Below are positions 8,426 to 16,957 of a DNA stretch of 64,000 nt, in pieces. Each line of letters begins with the position of its first letter. The first letter of the stretch is position 1. The stretch is from NCBI GenBank assembly GCA_947500135.1, contig CANMQX010000002.1, forward strand, positions 248,001 through 312,000. The letters run 5' to 3'. The notes below the pieces were generated by a model. It was not told where the DNA came from and did no database searches. It worked only from the letters and a program-made list of their open reading frames with translations. Position numbers and translations under genes: made by a program. The stretch is from an uncultured Paracoccaceae bacterium. GTDB taxonomy: Bacteria; Pseudomonadota; Alphaproteobacteria; Rhodobacterales; Rhodobacteraceae.

Positions 8426-9499
8426 TCAGGTCGGACGCAGCAGGTTATCGTTGATGACCTGTTGACTGTTGGTCAGCAAATCACGCCGGTCACCGCTGGC
8501 CATGAAACGATAGAACGGCGTCTGGGTCCAGGCTTGTTCGGCAGCGGCGCGGGATTCGGCAGCGCGCCGTTCCTCCATCCAGGCGCGTGCGGCATCGGCA
8601 CGCATCGAACTGGGCACACCCGACAATGCGGCAAAAGGGTCGCTGCGGCTGCCGCCTGATTGCGCATCGCCTGCGGCCTCGATCATGACGGGCAATACTG
8701 CGGCGGCCAATTTGCCACCAATATCGCCCAGAATACGCTCGGCCTGCTGACCACCCAGTTCCTGTATCAGCTGACTACGCAGGGTTTCGGTAAAGGGCCG
8801 GGTATTCGAGCCGGGGGTCAGATAGCTCAGCGCGGCATTGCGGACTACGGTATTGGCGGTCGTGTGCAGGGTAAACACCACCTGCGCGGTGCGGCTGGCG
8901 CCCGGCGGCAACCCCATCAGGCTAGAGGTGAATGCGAAATTGGCACTGGCCAGACCGGCAATGGCGCTACCGGAATCTTCCCATGTGCCGACGCCCTGAA
9001 ACACGCTGCCCGCAAACCGGGCCGCCATCGCACCGCCAAGGCTCAAGCTGCCAGATGCCGCAGCAACCGGAATGCAGCACATGAAAATGATGCCCGAAAT
9101 GTCACGCACCAGACGCAAGCCGGTCAGCGTGTTTTCGGCCATGGTCACACGTTCATCAACCTGATGCATGTTATGCGACGTCACCCGCCGGAACCGGGCT
9201 TGCGACTGGTCCTGCAATTGCGGAATCTCTTCGTATTTCGCGGCAAGAAATGTGACGGCCGACCGGCCATCCGCCACAACCAACGAATTAAAGGCTGCCC
9301 CCTGCTCATCATAAAGCCGTTCGCGCCAACGTCGGAATTTTCCGACATCATGGTGGATCTCCTGCATGCCACTGCTGTCGGTCGTGACCCGAAGTGACAT
9401 GACGTGGGATTTCGCCTGTGCCCATTGGCGTAAAATCTGCAGGCAACCATCGTAGTTAATCTGCCACTCGGTGCCCTGCGCGTCTGTAAATGTCGTCAT
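8426..9499 (-). CDS. Unrecognised 357-residue protein with central hydrophobic Gly/Ala-rich region
   Basis: I do not recognise this protein. The N-terminal 130 residues are soluble and charged and contain VVADGRSAVTFLAAKYEEIP and a coiled-coil-like stretch. Residues about 133-215 are hydrophobic and rich in Gly, Ala and Ser (ISGIIFMCCIPVAAASGSLS, then GGAMAARFAGSVFQGVG), long enough to enter a membrane. The C-terminus is helical, with a run of Ala/Arg/Glu (MEERRAAESRAAAEQAW). There is no N-terminal signal peptide. The ATG at 9499 has GAGGG seven bases upstream, preferred over an earlier in-frame start. It is monocistronic between guaA and the pseudopeptidase gene. The hydrophobic core in an otherwise soluble protein recalls membrane-inserting effectors, but this is speculation. 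Confidence 0.6.
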   Translation of the reverse strand: MTTFTDAQGTEWQINYDGCLQILRQWAQAKSHVMSLRVTTDSSGMQEIHHDVGKFRRWRERLYDEQGAAFNSLVVADGRSAVTFLAAKYEEIPQLQDQSQARFRRVTSHNMHQVDERVTMAENTLTGLRLVRDISGIIFMCCIPVAAASGSLSLGGAMAARFAGSVFQGVGTWEDSGSAIAGLASANFAFTSSLMGLPPGASRTAQVVFTLHTTANTVVRNAALSYLTPGSNTRPFTETLRSQLIQELGGQQAERILGDIGGKLAAAVLPVMIEAAGDAQSGGSRSDPFAALSGVPSSMRADAARAWMEERRAAESRAAAEQAWTQTPFYRFMASGDRRDLLTNSQQVINDNLLRPT

Positions 9500-9599
9500 T
9501 AAAATACCCTCTAAACCACGGAACACGTCAATCATCGGTTCCGGCAAGTCGGATTAAAGGACGAATAACATCATCTGCATAGTCTGAATTTCCGCCGTT

Positions 9600-10220
9600 T
9601 TACGGGTTTTTGAGCGCTTTCAGCAGTAAATCAGCAGATAACTCGCCCACCGCACAGTCCGCCAGCCGCCCCGATTGGCCCCTCTGGAACCAGATATCGC
9701 GCTCAGCCAGCCCGATACTGACCTGCGGACCAATGCGCAGCGGGTCACGGCCCCAATGGGTGCCGGCAAAGGATTCCTGCATCATCCAGTCGGTTAACTT
9801 CGCACGGGGCTGACCGGCACGCGCGATCAGAAAACCAGCGATACACTCCACTTGGCGCGCCACCAACCCGCGCAACATCTGCTCTTCGCTACGACGCGCC
9901 CTGATCTGCGCCAGCGCAAAATCCGCCACGCCATGCTGAACCTGCACCGCATGACCATAAAGATGGGCAACCAGATAGGCCGCGTCGGGACGGGTGGCAG
10001 CGGTTTTGGTGATGAAAATGACATTACGACTGGTGCAAAAGGCAACATCGCGGTTCACCTGTCGGTCCGCCCCGCATTCACCCGCAATCACATCAACGGT
10101 TTGAACGCGCGGCATGCGATCAAAGGCTTCCGCAGCCACATTGGCCACATCAGCCACTGGATCAGCCGCAAGAACAGTGGCGTTAAAAAGCCAAAGCAAC
10201 ACAATGTGCATTCTTGTCAT
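9600..10220 (-). CDS. exported YpfJ-like zinc-metallopeptidase homologue lacking the catalytic glutamate
   Basis: 206 residues with a signal peptide (about 1-19, MHIVLLWLFNATVLAADP). Three landmarks match the YpfJ neutral zinc metallopeptidase family from memory: the helix motif, which in active members reads HExGHHVQ and here reads HLYGHAVQ (His86, His90); the downstream QADC-type element, here QVEC (123-126); and a C-terminal WFQRG...ADC block (177-189). The catalytic Glu is replaced by Leu87, so hydrolytic activity is unlikely although the two His remain. The ATG at 10220 has GGAGG five bases upstream. It is divergent from the small exported-protein gene, 64 bases away. It may bind a ligand or act as a regulator or chaperone. 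Confidence 0.7.
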   Translation of the reverse strand: MTRMHIVLLWLFNATVLAADPVADVANVAAEAFDRMPRVQTVDVIAGECGADRQVNRDVAFCTSRNVIFITKTAATRPDAAYLVAHLYGHAVQVQHGVADFALAQIRARRSEEQMLRGLVARQVECIAGFLIARAGQPRAKLTDWMMQESFAGTHWGRDPLRIGPQVSIGLAERDIWFQRGQSGRLADCAVGELSADLLLKALKNP

Positions 10221-10284
10221 GACCGCCTCCGCATGCCGCGCGAATAGGGTTGCAAAATCCAACGCAACGCCCCCTACTCCGCCT

Positions 10285-10632
10285 ATGATGAAACACATCC
10301 CCCTTGCACTGGCAATGCTGCCAACCAGCGGCATTGCTGCACCCTTGCCATCACTGGCCTGCCAGGGGGCAGCACCCGATTGGATGCTGACAATAGCTGG
10401 CGGGACTGCGCAATTTACTTTCCAACGGCAAAGCGACATGACAATCCCGCATCAGACAAGCGCAGAGGGTCAGGATTGGCCCAAAGCACTGACCCTGATC
10501 AGCCGCAATGACACCGCCATTGTGATCATCGACAACCGGGCCTGCAACGAAGCGCCCTACACTGCCGAGGTTTTGACCCAACGCGGCCAGACCCCGATCC
10601 TGCTGACCGGCTGCTGCACGGCAATCGAATGA
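10285..10632 (+). CDS. small exported protein, COG3650-like
   Basis: 115 residues. It has a signal peptide (MKHIPLALAMLPTSGIAA) and then a single small beta-rich domain with a WMLTIAGGTAQFTF segment resembling the GxxPxWxL...F signature of COG3650 / HslJ-neighbourhood periplasmic proteins. There are three or four cysteines (mature N-terminus, RACN, GCC), suggesting disulfides. The start is one of two adjacent ATGs (10285 or 10288). Its stop overlaps the DMT-exporter start by ATGA, so the two are translationally coupled. The function is unknown. Confidence 0.65.
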   Translation: MMKHIPLALAMLPTSGIAAPLPSLACQGAAPDWMLTIAGGTAQFTFQRQSDMTIPHQTSAEGQDWPKALTLISRNDTAIVIIDNRACNEAPYTAEVLTQRGQTPILLTGCCTAIE

Positions 10633-11492
10633 ACAGTACTCTGACGGCCGCCCTGTGGATGATTGGGGCCATTGTGGCATTTACCAGCATGGCTGTCGCC
10701 GGGCGTGTGATCAGTGTTGAGCTGAACACATTCGAAATCATGTTTTATCGCAGCCTGACGGGCATTGTGATTGTCGTTTCGGTGGCCCAATTTGCGGGCA
10801 CCATCGGACAGATCGGCAGGAACCACATCCGGCTGCATTTCGTCCGAAACCTTTGCCATTTCGCCGGGCAGAACCTCTGGTTCTTCGCGCTGACCGTAAT
10901 TCCGTTGGCGCAGGTCTTTGCACTGGAATTCACCACGCCGATCTGGGTGATTCTTCTTTCACCTCTATTCTTGCAAGAACGGATCACCGTCATCGGGTTA
11001 TTAAGTGCCGCACTGGGTTTCATTGGCATCCTGATCGTGGCGCGGCCTGATCCGGCAACACTGGACCTTGGTATTCTGGCCGGGGCGGCTTGCGCGGTTT
11101 GCTTTGCACTGACAGCAATTTTCACGCGCAAACTGACACGCACGGAAAGCGTCACAACAATCCTGTTTTACCTGACAACGCTGCAAGCCGGGTTCGGCGC
11201 AATCTGCGCATTGATCTATGGCGGGGGTCAGATGACCCTGCCGTCGGTCACAGGGTTGCCTTGGGTTGTCCTGATCGGGATCGCTGGGCTGGTCGCGCAT
11301 TTTTGTCTAACGCAGGCACTGCGCATTGCGCCGGCAAGCGTTGTGATGCCCATCGATTTTGTGCGTCTGCCGGTGATCGCCGTGGTCGGAATGCTGCTTT
11401 ATGATGAACCGATTGATGCACTGGTCTTCATCGGCGCGGGGCTGATCTTTGCGGCGAATTATATTAACATCACGCGCGGTCAGCGTGCGTGA
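10629..11492 (+). CDS. DMT-superfamily exporter (EamA domain)
   Basis: A 287-residue inner-membrane protein with ten predicted helices in two five-helix EamA repeats. The first repeat begins at residue 3 (LTAALWMIGAIVAFTSMAVA) and the second near residue 150 (LAGAACAVCFALTAIFTRKL). The family exports amino acids, nucleosides or other metabolites, and the substrate cannot be assigned. The start ATG overlaps the upstream small-protein stop. The length is typical. The next gene begins after 161 bases. Confidence 0.88.
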   Translation: MNSTLTAALWMIGAIVAFTSMAVAGRVISVELNTFEIMFYRSLTGIVIVVSVAQFAGTIGQIGRNHIRLHFVRNLCHFAGQNLWFFALTVIPLAQVFALEFTTPIWVILLSPLFLQERITVIGLLSAALGFIGILIVARPDPATLDLGILAGAACAVCFALTAIFTRKLTRTESVTTILFYLTTLQAGFGAICALIYGGGQMTLPSVTGLPWVVLIGIAGLVAHFCLTQALRIAPASVVMPIDFVRLPVIAVVGMLLYDEPIDALVFIGAGLIFAANYINITRGQRA

Positions 11493-11578
11493 TCAAAATT
11501 AGTTTTCGCAAAAGTTGCGCGACTCGCCCCACTAGTGCATTTTTGTAACGTAGCGACCTGCGGCATTCTGTGACGTGG

Positions 11579-11603
11579 CGTCAAGAATTGACGGTATCGT
11601 CAA
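11579..11603. promoter_or_regulatory. Three alternating CGTCAA/TTGACG half-sites before the FadL-type gene
   Basis: CGTCAA (11579-11584), TTGACG (11588-11593) and CGTCAA (11598-11603) alternate in orientation with spacers of 3 and 4 bases, about 50 bases before the ATG at 11654. The middle element could also serve as a -35 box (TTGAC). The arrangement suits a dimeric repressor competing with RNA polymerase. The regulator is not identifiable from this window. Confidence 0.4.
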
Positions 11604-11653
11604 CCGCTCTCTAAGGTCGTCGCTACAGTAATATTCATGACAGGGATGAGGAC

Positions 11654-12739
11654 ATGAAAAACACATTGACGGCAGGCGCAGCGCTGCTGCTGACAACAAC
11701 AGCAGCACATGCAGTCGGGCTAGACCGCTCTGCGCAATCGGTTAGCGTTCTTTTCGAAGAGGGCGGCGAAACAGGCTCTTATGCAGAACTCAGCTATGGC
11801 TACGTGATGCCAGACATCAATGCGGCCTATCTTGACGCGCTTGGCGGCGCGGAAATTGATGACGTTGCTGAAGATTTCAGCCAACTCGGATTTGGTTATA
11901 AGCGCGACCTTGATGCAGGCTGGTCGATTGCGTTGATCATTGATGAACCTTACGGCGCGAACATTCAGTATCCCGATGGGCTGGTTCCGGCGGTTCTGTC
12001 AGATGTATCTGCCGAACTGGACTCACTGTCTGTGACAGCGATCGGGCGCTACAAATTCAACGAAAACTTCAGCGCCTATGCTGGCCCCCGCGCACAGCGG
12101 ATCGAAGCAAGCATCGTGCTGCCTAACGGTGGTACAACCGTCGATCTGGATGAAAGCACAGCTTACGGCTACCTTGTCGGTGCCGCTTACGAGCGTCCCG
12201 AAATCGCACTGCGCGTTGCGCTGACATATTTCTCTGAAATCGAACACACGTTCGACACGACAACTGCAGGCGTCGTTGAGGAAGAACTGGACGTAAAAAC
12301 ACCCCAGGCCGTTAACCTCGACTTCCAGACCGGGATTGCCGCGGACACATTGTTGTTCGGTTCGATCCGCTGGGCGGAATATGAAGTGGTTGAAGTGATC
12401 CCAACACCTGTTGGTGTCTCAATCACCGACATCGACACAGGCACGTCCTACAGCCTGGGTGTTGGTCGCCGCTTTAGCGACCAATTCTCGGCATCGCTTG
12501 TCGGCACCTTTGACACCGAAGGCGATGACGATCTTGTTTCACCGCTCGGGCCGACAAATGGCAGCTACTCGGTTGGTGTTGGTGGCCAGTACAAGGTCAA
12601 TGACAACGTGACCCTTTCGGGTGGTGTGCGTTACATCAACTTTGGCGATGCAACGATTGCACCCGGTGGCACCGAAGTTGCATCGGCAGAAGATAACAGC
12701 GCAATCGCTGTAGGCTTCAAGGTTGGCTACAACTTCTAA
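11654..12739 (+). CDS. FadL/OmpP1-type outer membrane transport protein
   Basis: 361 residues. A signal peptide (1-21, TLTAGAALLLTTTAAHA) precedes the FadL-family N-terminus (GLDRSAQSVSVLFEEG), which forms the plug. After it come alternating amphipathic strands and a terminal aromatic strand ending VGYNF, as required for Bam recognition. Family members take up hydrophobic compounds such as long-chain fatty acids or aromatics. It is shorter than E. coli FadL (about 420 mature residues) but in the range of alphaproteobacterial homologues. It is a single-gene unit, with a strong terminator right after the stop and repeat half-sites upstream. Confidence 0.85.
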   Translation: MKNTLTAGAALLLTTTAAHAVGLDRSAQSVSVLFEEGGETGSYAELSYGYVMPDINAAYLDALGGAEIDDVAEDFSQLGFGYKRDLDAGWSIALIIDEPYGANIQYPDGLVPAVLSDVSAELDSLSVTAIGRYKFNENFSAYAGPRAQRIEASIVLPNGGTTVDLDESTAYGYLVGAAYERPEIALRVALTYFSEIEHTFDTTTAGVVEEELDVKTPQAVNLDFQTGIAADTLLFGSIRWAEYEVVEVIPTPVGVSITDIDTGTSYSLGVGRRFSDQFSASLVGTFDTEGDDDLVSPLGPTNGSYSVGVGGQYKVNDNVTLSGGVRYINFGDATIAPGGTEVASAEDNSAIAVGFKVGYNF

Positions 12740-12760
12740 GATCTGCACATTCCCAAGTTG

Positions 12761-12790
12761 AAAGCCCCGCCCATCCGGCGGGGCTTTTTT
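12761..12790 (+). terminator. Strong Rho-independent terminator of the FadL-type gene
   Basis: An 11-bp perfect stem (12761-12771 with 12777-12787, core GCCCCGCC/GGCGGGGC) with a 5-base loop runs straight into six T (12785-12790), 21 bases after the stop codon. This is the clearest intrinsic terminator in the window. The A-run on the other side makes it potentially bidirectional. Confidence 0.93.
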
Positions 12791-12848
12791 CTTGCGCAAC
12801 AGCATGATCCGGGTTGCGCCTCGCCGTCCAAGCAGATCAAGTCGCGCC

Positions 12849-13772
12849 ATGGCACAAGTACAAAAAACCATCTCTGCCCGCGCATGGGCTGAACTGTTCT
12901 TACTTGCCCTGATCTGGGGGGCATCGTTCCTGTCGATCCGGATCGCGTTGAATGAGGTCGGGCCAATGACGTCAGTTGCCCACCGAACCGGCTGGGCCAT
13001 GCTGATCCTGTGGATTTACATCGCGCTACGCCGTTTACCCGTACCCCGAAATCCGCGCATTTGGGGGGCATTTCTGCTGATGGGCCTGTTAAACAACGTC
13101 ATCCCGTTCAGCCTGATGGCATGGGGGCAGTTGCATATCGAAACCGGGCTCACCTCGATCCTGAACGCGGCCACCGCCATATTCGGCATCCTCGCGGCAG
13201 CGCTGTTTTTGTCAGACGAACGACTGACCCTGCGCAAGGCGATTGGGGTCACATTGGGCTTTCTCGGCGTTGCGACGGCCATCGGCCTATCGGCGCTAAC
13301 GGAGTTCAACATCCGCTCACTTGGGCAATTGGCCGTCATCGGCGGCACGATCAGCTATGCGCTGGCCGGGGTTTGGGCGCGCAAGACATTGGGCGGCTTG
13401 TCACCACAAGTGGCCGCAGCCGGTATGCTGACCGGATCCAGCCTGATTACCCTGCCAATGGCATGGATCGTCGAAGGGCCGATCAGCCTGTCCTTGCAAC
13501 CACAAACATGGGCCGCCATCGGTTATTACGCAGCCATCGCAACCGCGCTCGCCTATCTGCTCTATTACCGGGTGTTAGACCTGGCAGGCAGCGGCAATCT
13601 GATGCTTTGCACATTGCTTGTGGCCCCCGTGGCCATCATCCTTGGCGCAGTTGTGCTGGGTGAAGAACTGCCGTTGCAGGCTTTCACAGGTTTCGGGCTA
13701 TTGGCCCTGGGGCTGATCATCATTGATGGGCGTTTGTTCAAGGCGGTCCAACACCGCATGGGCCGCGCGTAA
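12849..13772 (+). CDS. DMT-superfamily exporter (EamA domain), second copy
   Basis: 307 residues with ten predicted helices in two EamA repeats (first repeat ELFLLALIWGASFLSIRIAL near residue 15; second near residue 160, GGTISYALAGVWARKTLGG). It is a metabolite exporter of unknown substrate, only distantly similar to the exporter at 10.6 kb, so not a recent duplicate. The ATG at 12849 is chosen. An in-frame ATG at 12804 would add 15 basic residues and cannot be excluded. The last 75 bases overlap the 3' end of the convergent lpxB, an unusually long tail-to-tail overlap. Confidence 0.87.
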   Translation: MAQVQKTISARAWAELFLLALIWGASFLSIRIALNEVGPMTSVAHRTGWAMLILWIYIALRRLPVPRNPRIWGAFLLMGLLNNVIPFSLMAWGQLHIETGLTSILNAATAIFGILAAALFLSDERLTLRKAIGVTLGFLGVATAIGLSALTEFNIRSLGQLAVIGGTISYALAGVWARKTLGGLSPQVAAAGMLTGSSLITLPMAWIVEGPISLSLQPQTWAAIGYYAAIATALAYLLYYRVLDLAGSGNLMLCTLLVAPVAIILGAVVLGEELPLQAFTGFGLLALGLIIIDGRLFKAVQHRMGRA

Positions 13773-14876
13773 GCCGGGTGCCTCACCACCCTGCCCCAAT
13801 CGCTGCATAGTCAGCGCCATCGCGTCGCGTTGATCATCAGGATTTTGCAAGACCTTCAGAACGGCATCGGCAATCGGACCTGGCTGACAATCCTTGCCAA
13901 TAAATTCAGGCACAACCCGGGTTTCGCTGACCAGATTGACCAGCGTGACGGTATCAACCCGCAACATCCGTCCGATGATAATCCGGCTCAACCAAGCCAT
14001 ATCATAGGCAATGACCATCGGCGTGCCATTGGCAGCAAGTTCCAGCGATACTGTGCCAGAGGCCGCCAAAGCCACATCCGCACGCTTGAAATATGCCGGC
14101 CGCGTTTGTGCGCCCGGTTCCAACACCGTCACCGGCACAGACCAGCCCGCCACCTGTTCCCGGACAAGATCATAAACACCTGCGGTCGTCGGAATAACAA
14201 ATTGCGCATCGGGCACAGACGCCGCGATCTGTTCCACCGCCTGACCAAAGCACGCCGCCAACCGCGACACCTCGCCCTTGCGACTGCCCGGCAGGACCAT
14301 GATCATGGTCCCCGCGATACCCAATGCGGCGGCGTCTGCATCGGTGGCTACAGGTTCTGCCACCACTGGGTGGCCGACGAAATCACAGTCCATTCCCGCC
14401 GCCTGCATATATGGCGGTTCAAACGGGAACAGCGCCAGCACATGATCGATATGGCGAGCCATCTTTGCCGCCCGCCCCGGACGCCAGGCCCACACCGTCG
14501 GGGCGACGTAATGGACCGTGCGAATATCACTGGCGGTTTTGACCAAGCGGGCGACGCGCAGGCAAAAATCGGGGCTATCGATCGTGATCAGGATATCGGG
14601 CTGAGTTTCAACCACCGCATTCGCCATCTGACGGATACGCGCCTTCAAGGCGCGGTATTTCGGCAGAATTTCAGCCAGCCCCATCACGCTTAACTCATCC
14701 ATGGGAAAGCGGCTGACCAGACCCTCGGCCTGCATCAACGGGCCACCAACACCGTCAAACGTCACGTCTGGGCGCAGGGCTTTCAGTCCGGCCATCAAGG
14801 CCGCCCCCAGCTTGTCGCCAGAGGCTTCACCAGCGATCACAAACACCCTCAAGCGCCCGGCCTCGGGCGGACCCAC
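13698..14876 (-). CDS. lpxB: lipid-A-disaccharide synthase
   Basis: About 392 residues. It is a GT19 glycosyltransferase that joins UDP-2,3-diacylglucosamine to lipid X, forming the lipid A disaccharide at the inner membrane. The N-terminal RVFVIAGEASGDKLGAALM block, a VAPTVWAWRPGRA motif and the MVLPGSRKGEV segment are all typical. The start is ambiguous: GTG at 14876 (28-base overlap with lpxI) or TTG at 14852 (TTGA overlap with the lpxI stop). Both imply translational coupling. It is the last gene of the lpx group. The 3' end overlaps the convergent DMT exporter. Confidence 0.95.
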   Translation of the reverse strand: MGPPEAGRLRVFVIAGEASGDKLGAALMAGLKALRPDVTFDGVGGPLMQAEGLVSRFPMDELSVMGLAEILPKYRALKARIRQMANAVVETQPDILITIDSPDFCLRVARLVKTASDIRTVHYVAPTVWAWRPGRAAKMARHIDHVLALFPFEPPYMQAAGMDCDFVGHPVVAEPVATDADAAALGIAGTMIMVLPGSRKGEVSRLAACFGQAVEQIAASVPDAQFVIPTTAGVYDLVREQVAGWSVPVTVLEPGAQTRPAYFKRADVALAASGTVSLELAANGTPMVIAYDMAWLSRIIIGRMLRVDTVTLVNLVSETRVVPEFIGKDCQPGPIADAVLKVLQNPDDQRDAMALTMQRLGQGGEAPGLRAAHAVLDRLEQTPINDDQPQGQ

Positions 14877-15628
14877 AGAAACATCTGATGCGCGTCAAGC
14901 ACCCGCAAAACCTCCAGCAGGTCCAGCACCATCACGCCACCCGCCTCGATCACGATACCCGCCAAACCAGCGCGGGCAGCCGCCTGCGCCGTGGCGGGAC
15001 CAATCAGCGGCAGATCGGCACGGCGATCCTGATCCGGCTTTGGGGCCTTGAACAGGAACCCACCCGGTAGCTGCCCCGCCTTCGCGATCATCGCATCGGT
15101 GCCATCCTGATCCTCGGTCATCGCAACACGGCCCCCGGCCACGATACAGGCCTGCCCCTGATCGGCAGCACCTAGGGCGGCCAGACAATCATCGGCAGCC
15201 GTCACGGCATCGGGGTCGGCAGGCCTGACCTTGGTCAGCACACCAGCAGATGGCAGCAAATCAGGCGCAATCTCATGTGCTGCGACAACGGCAAACCCGG
15301 CTTCTTCCAGCAGCGCAATAATCACCCGCAACGCGCCATCATCGCCCTTGGCCATGGCGGCCTGCACCTTGGGGATCAACGGCATGGTTGCGGCATCAAT
15401 CAGCGCCGGATCAATCTGCGGACGTTTCACAGCACCGGCCATGCAAATCCGGGTAACACCGCGCGCAGTCAGATCGGCAAGAAAACTGCCCAACTGCTCC
15501 AGCCGAAACGTCAGATCCACATCCAACGCAGGTGCGAAACCCTGCATCGCGCAAACAAGCGGCCGTTGCGACAAACGGGCAACCAATGCCGGGGGCAAAT
15601 CACCCGTACCTGCAATCAGGGCCAGCAT
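14849..15628 (-). CDS. lpxI: UDP-2,3-diacylglucosamine pyrophosphatase, LpxI type
   Basis: 259 residues. It cleaves UDP-2,3-diacylglucosamine to lipid X and UMP in lipid A synthesis, replacing the metallophosphatase LpxH of enterobacteria. The N-terminal MLALIAGTGDLPPALVARL fold and the C-terminal DUF1009 domain (GGFLFKAPKPDQDRRADLP, then VIEAGGVMVLDL) are diagnostic. The position between lpxA and lpxB is the usual alphaproteobacterial arrangement. Its ATG overlaps the lpxA stop by one base (TGATG), and its 3' end overlaps lpxB. Confident. Confidence 0.95.
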   Translation of the reverse strand: MLALIAGTGDLPPALVARLSQRPLVCAMQGFAPALDVDLTFRLEQLGSFLADLTARGVTRICMAGAVKRPQIDPALIDAATMPLIPKVQAAMAKGDDGALRVIIALLEEAGFAVVAAHEIAPDLLPSAGVLTKVRPADPDAVTAADDCLAALGAADQGQACIVAGGRVAMTEDQDGTDAMIAKAGQLPGGFLFKAPKPDQDRRADLPLIGPATAQAAARAGLAGIVIEAGGVMVLDLLEVLRVLDAHQMFLWVRPRPGA

Positions 15629-16410
15629 CAGCCGGGCGTCAGAAAGTTGCGATCTGTGTCGCCCAGAATGAAGTCCACCATCTGCTGAACGTAGTCACTG
15701 TCGCTTTCATCCGCCAGACGATGGGCGCGATCCTGAAACGTGCCCTCGCCATCTTTGAGCATCTGAAACGCCGCACGCAATGACGTGATATCGGCACGAG
15801 GCACACCTTTGCGCTTCAACCCAACCAGATTAAGGCCATCCAGCACACCGCGCGGGCCTTGCACCAAACCATGTGGAACCACGTCCTTTGTGACCATGGT
15901 GACAGCGCCGATAATCGCGCCCTGCCCGATGCGCACCCATTGATGCACACCGCAAAGACCACCGACAATCACGTCATCCTCAATCACACAATGGCCTGCA
16001 ATGGCCGATGAATTCACGATGATCACCCTGTCGCCAACGGTCGCATCATGGGCGATGTGACAGCCTGCCATAAACAACCCATCATCGCCAATCCGGGTCT
16101 CACCGCCGCCCTTGCCGGTTCCGGTATTCATGGTCACATGTTCGCGGATGGTATTGCGGGCGCCGATCCGCAGGCGGGTCTTTTCGCCATCAAATTTCAG
16201 GTCTTGGGGAATCTCACCAATAACCGAAAACGGAAAGATCACGGTGCCATCACCAATATGGGTATCGCCGGTCAGCACAACATGGCTTTTCAGCTCAACA
16301 CCGGCACCTAGAACAACTTCTGGGCCGATGGCGCAGAACGGGCCAATCGTGCAGCCGTCACCGATGACAGCACCATCATCAATGATCGACGAAGGGTGAA
16401 TGTCCGCCAT
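15628..16410 (-). CDS. lpxA: acyl-ACP:UDP-N-acetylglucosamine O-acyltransferase
   Basis: 260 residues. It catalyses the first acylation of lipid A. The N-terminal left-handed beta-helix is built from hexapeptide repeats (IHPSSIIDDGAVIGDGCTIG and onward), with catalytic His121 in the conserved AHDATVGD context. The C-terminal helical domain carries LNLVGLKRKGVPRADI. The length is normal. Start and stop overlap neighbouring genes by single bases (TGATG) on both sides, so fabZ, lpxA and lpxI are translated as a coupled block. The beta-hydroxyacyl-ACP substrate is drawn from the pool FabZ also uses. Confidence 0.97.
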   Translation of the reverse strand: MADIHPSSIIDDGAVIGDGCTIGPFCAIGPEVVLGAGVELKSHVVLTGDTHIGDGTVIFPFSVIGEIPQDLKFDGEKTRLRIGARNTIREHVTMNTGTGKGGGETRIGDDGLFMAGCHIAHDATVGDRVIIVNSSAIAGHCVIEDDVIVGGLCGVHQWVRIGQGAIIGAVTMVTKDVVPHGLVQGPRGVLDGLNLVGLKRKGVPRADITSLRAAFQMLKDGEGTFQDRAHRLADESDSDYVQQMVDFILGDTDRNFLTPG

Positions 16411-16871
16411 CAGCCTTGCAAATCCATCATCGCGGTAAACTCGGCCTCTGCGGCCATTTCGCCTTCGACCTTGGCGATGCCCTTGAACTTCCAGACCTTG
16501 CCGCCAGGTTTGCCGCGTGTGGTTTCAACATGCATCTCCAGCACATCGCCCGGCACCACCTTGCGGCGGAATTTGCAGCCATCAATCGCCATGAAGTAAA
16601 CCAGCAGATTGCCCTCGGTCAGGCCAAGGGATGCACCAACCATCACCGCCGTTGTCTGGGCCATCGCCTCGACAATCGTGACACCGGGCATGATTGGGTT
16701 ACCGGGAAAATGGCCCTGAAAATGCGGCTCGTTCATGGTGACATTCTTGATGCCGACGGCCGATGCCGTGCCATCAATGCTATGGACCTTATCGACCAGC
16801 AAGAAAGGATAACGATGCGGAAGGATTTTCTGGATCAGCTGAATGTCAGCTTCGGTTACCGGCTCGGTCAT
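16410..16871 (-). CDS. fabZ: 3-hydroxyacyl-ACP dehydratase
   Basis: A 153-residue hot-dog-fold enzyme of type II fatty acid synthesis that dehydrates 3-hydroxyacyl-ACP to trans-2-enoyl-ACP. The catalytic pair is visible: His54 in [14 protein letters not shown] and Glu68 in [10 protein letters not shown]. The N-terminal [11 protein letters not shown] motif is conserved. It is encoded directly before lpxA with a TGATG overlap, so enzymes that compete for 3-hydroxyacyl-ACP are co-expressed. An 86-base gap separates it from the upstream ompH. Confidence 0.97.
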   Translation of the reverse strand: MTEPVTEADIQLIQKILPHRYPFLLVDKVHSIDGTASAVGIKNVTMNEPHFQGHFPGNPIMPGVTIVEAMAQTTAVMVGASLGLTEGNLLVYFMAIDGCKFRRKVVPGDVLEMHVETTRGKPGGKVWKFKGIAKVEGEMAAEAEFTAMMDLQG

Positions 16872-16957
16872 GGCAAAGGCAGCTCCTTGTTATTCCTGCG
16901 GTTCTCAGGCCGCTTGCCCCCTGACTAGCAAGGCAGGCGCAGCCGGGCAAGCATGGG

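Noticed and set aside
13830-14693. A 287-codon open frame antisense to lpxB
   Set aside because: The sense frame is unambiguous LpxB. The antisense product has improbable composition (Arg/His/Gln-rich) and no start context.
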